5,320 nucleotides of DNA from Chloroflexota bacterium (GTDB lineage Bacteria; Chloroflexota; Anaerolineae; Ardenticatenales; Ardenticatenaceae). Below the pieces are notes generated by a model. That model made no database searches, was not told where the DNA came from, and worked only from the letters and a program-made list of their open reading frames with translations. This document shows, piece after piece, positions 4,680 to 5,320 of the stretch. How positions within the stretch are numbered: the first letter of the stretch is position 1; the number at the start of each line of letters is the position of its first letter. The translations under genes were made by a program, and so were the position numbers. The DNA lies in assembly GCA_003520455.1 (NCBI GenBank), contig DOUV01000402.1, positions 1 to 5,320 of the forward strand, in the 5' to 3' direction.

Positions 4680-5320
4680 TTGTACCAGTTTGACTACCTG
4701 GCCCCGGCCTCCCTCCCTGAGGCGGTCAGCGCCCTGGCGCAGCACGGAGCCGCGGCGCGCGTCCTGGCCGGGGGCACGGATTTGTTGCTGCGGATGAAGC
4801 GCGGCCAGTGGACGCCCGCGCTTGTGATCAACTTGAAGCGCATCCCCGGGCTGGGTGAGATGGCGTTCGATGCGGCGACCGGCCTTCGCCTGGGCGCCCT
4901 CGCCACGCTCAACGACCTGCGTCGCTCGCCGATCATCCGGGTTCACTACCCCGCCCTGGCCGAGGCCGCGGGGACGATGGCCGGCGACCAGGTGCGCAAC
5001 ATCGCCACGGTCGGGGGCAATGTCTGCAACGCCTCGCCCTCCGCGGACACCGCGACGCCGCTGCTGGTCTACGAGGCCCAGGCGTTGATCGCGGGGCCCC
5101 AGGGCGAGCGGCAGGTGCCCCTGCGCGACTTTTTCGTCGGGCCGGGCAGGACGGTTCTCGCTGAGGGCGAGATCCTGACCGCCCTGCAGCTGCCGGTGCC
5201 GTCGCCTACCCTTCGTTCGCGCTACTTCAAGCTGGAATACCGCCGGGCGATGGACATCGGTGTGGCCTGCGTCGCCGTGGCGTTGCAGATCGGTCCCGAC
5301 GACCGCTGCCAGGAGGCCCG
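4680..5320 (+). CDS. FAD-binding (medium) subunit of a xanthine dehydrogenase/CO dehydrogenase-type molybdenum hydroxylase, 3'-truncated by the window
   Basis: My translation gives 213 codons with no stop, running off the window; the family is usually about 280-300 residues, so roughly three quarters is present. The protein carries FAD and passes electrons from the [2Fe-2S] subunit to NAD or another acceptor in three-subunit molybdenum hydroxylases. Visible are the N-terminal MYQFDYLAPASLPEAV, the first FAD-binding loop AGGTDLL (30-36), NLKRIPGL (51-58), RLGALATLNDL (70-80), the signature second FAD loop ATVGGNVCNASPSADTA (109-125), and FFVGPGRTVLAEGEILTAL (151-169), then the start of the C-terminal domain (RAMDIGVACVAVAL, 189-202). 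No extra cysteine-rich insertion is seen of the kind carried by 4-hydroxybenzoyl-CoA reductase beta subunits. The start is TTG with a strong ribosome binding site. Sequence alone does not say whether the substrate is a purine, CO, an aldehyde, an N-heterocycle or an acyl-CoA. Small and large subunits are expected downstream. Confidence 0.92.
   Translation, partial: MYQFDYLAPASLPEAVSALAQHGAAARVLAGGTDLLLRMKRGQWTPALVINLKRIPGLGEMAFDAATGLRLGALATLNDLRRSPIIRVHYPALAEAAGTMAGDQVRNIATVGGNVCNASPSADTATPLLVYEAQALIAGPQGERQVPLRDFFVGPGRTVLAEGEILTALQLPVPSPTLRSRYFKLEYRRAMDIGVACVAVALQIGPDDRCQEA

Noticed and set aside
4561..4797. Small open frame from GTG 4561 across the gap into the last gene
   Set aside because: It uses another frame than the FAD-binding subunit, has no ribosome binding site or recognisable motif, and overlaps conserved coding sequence.

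Overview
The window is a GC-rich stretch of bacterial or archaeal DNA. It carries four genes, all on the + strand and read in the same direction, the last cut off by the window end. Nothing in it is diagnostic of a phylum. Ferredoxin-linked 2-oxoacid oxidoreductase genes, a molybdenum-hydroxylase subunit, GTG/TTG starts and purine-rich GCAGGGAGCAGG-type intergenic repeats would suit an environmental GC-rich lineage such as Chloroflexota or one of the uncultivated phyla. This is a low-confidence guess. No mobile element, CRISPR array, rRNA or convincing tRNA was seen.

Layout. Positions 1-82 are the leader of the first gene and end in a strong ribosome binding site. Positions 83-1900 encode an unusual two-part protein. 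Its first half is a D-3-phosphoglycerate dehydrogenase-type 2-hydroxyacid dehydrogenase. Its second half is a full-length ParB/sulfiredoxin-fold domain of the free serine kinase type (SerK/SbnI). Positions 1981-3852 encode the large subunit of indolepyruvate:ferredoxin oxidoreductase (IorA) with its C-terminal two-cluster ferredoxin domain, and 3987-4553 encode the small subunit (IorB). From 4680 to the window end runs the FAD-binding (medium) subunit of a xanthine dehydrogenase/CO dehydrogenase-type molybdenum hydroxylase, starting at TTG. The three gaps between genes (80, 134 and 126 bases) are moderately long. Two of them hold inverted repeats, and the third gap also holds a perfect palindrome overlapping the ribosome binding site of the last gene.

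How the genes may work together. IorAB would oxidise an arylpyruvate (indolepyruvate, phenylpyruvate or similar) to the aryl-acetyl-CoA, passing electrons to ferredoxin. The last gene belongs to an enzyme that hydroxylates N-heterocycles, aldehydes or aromatic acyl-CoA compounds. Its iron-sulfur and molybdopterin subunits would be expected just downstream. The fused dehydrogenase-kinase joins the two ends of a serine route: serine to phosphoserine (kinase half) and 3-phosphohydroxypyruvate to or from 3-phosphoglycerate (dehydrogenase half), with only a SerC-type transaminase missing between them. It could instead be a 2-hydroxyacid dehydrogenase that feeds IorAB and carries a serine- or nucleotide-sensing domain. 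This fusion and its placement are the most interesting content of the window.
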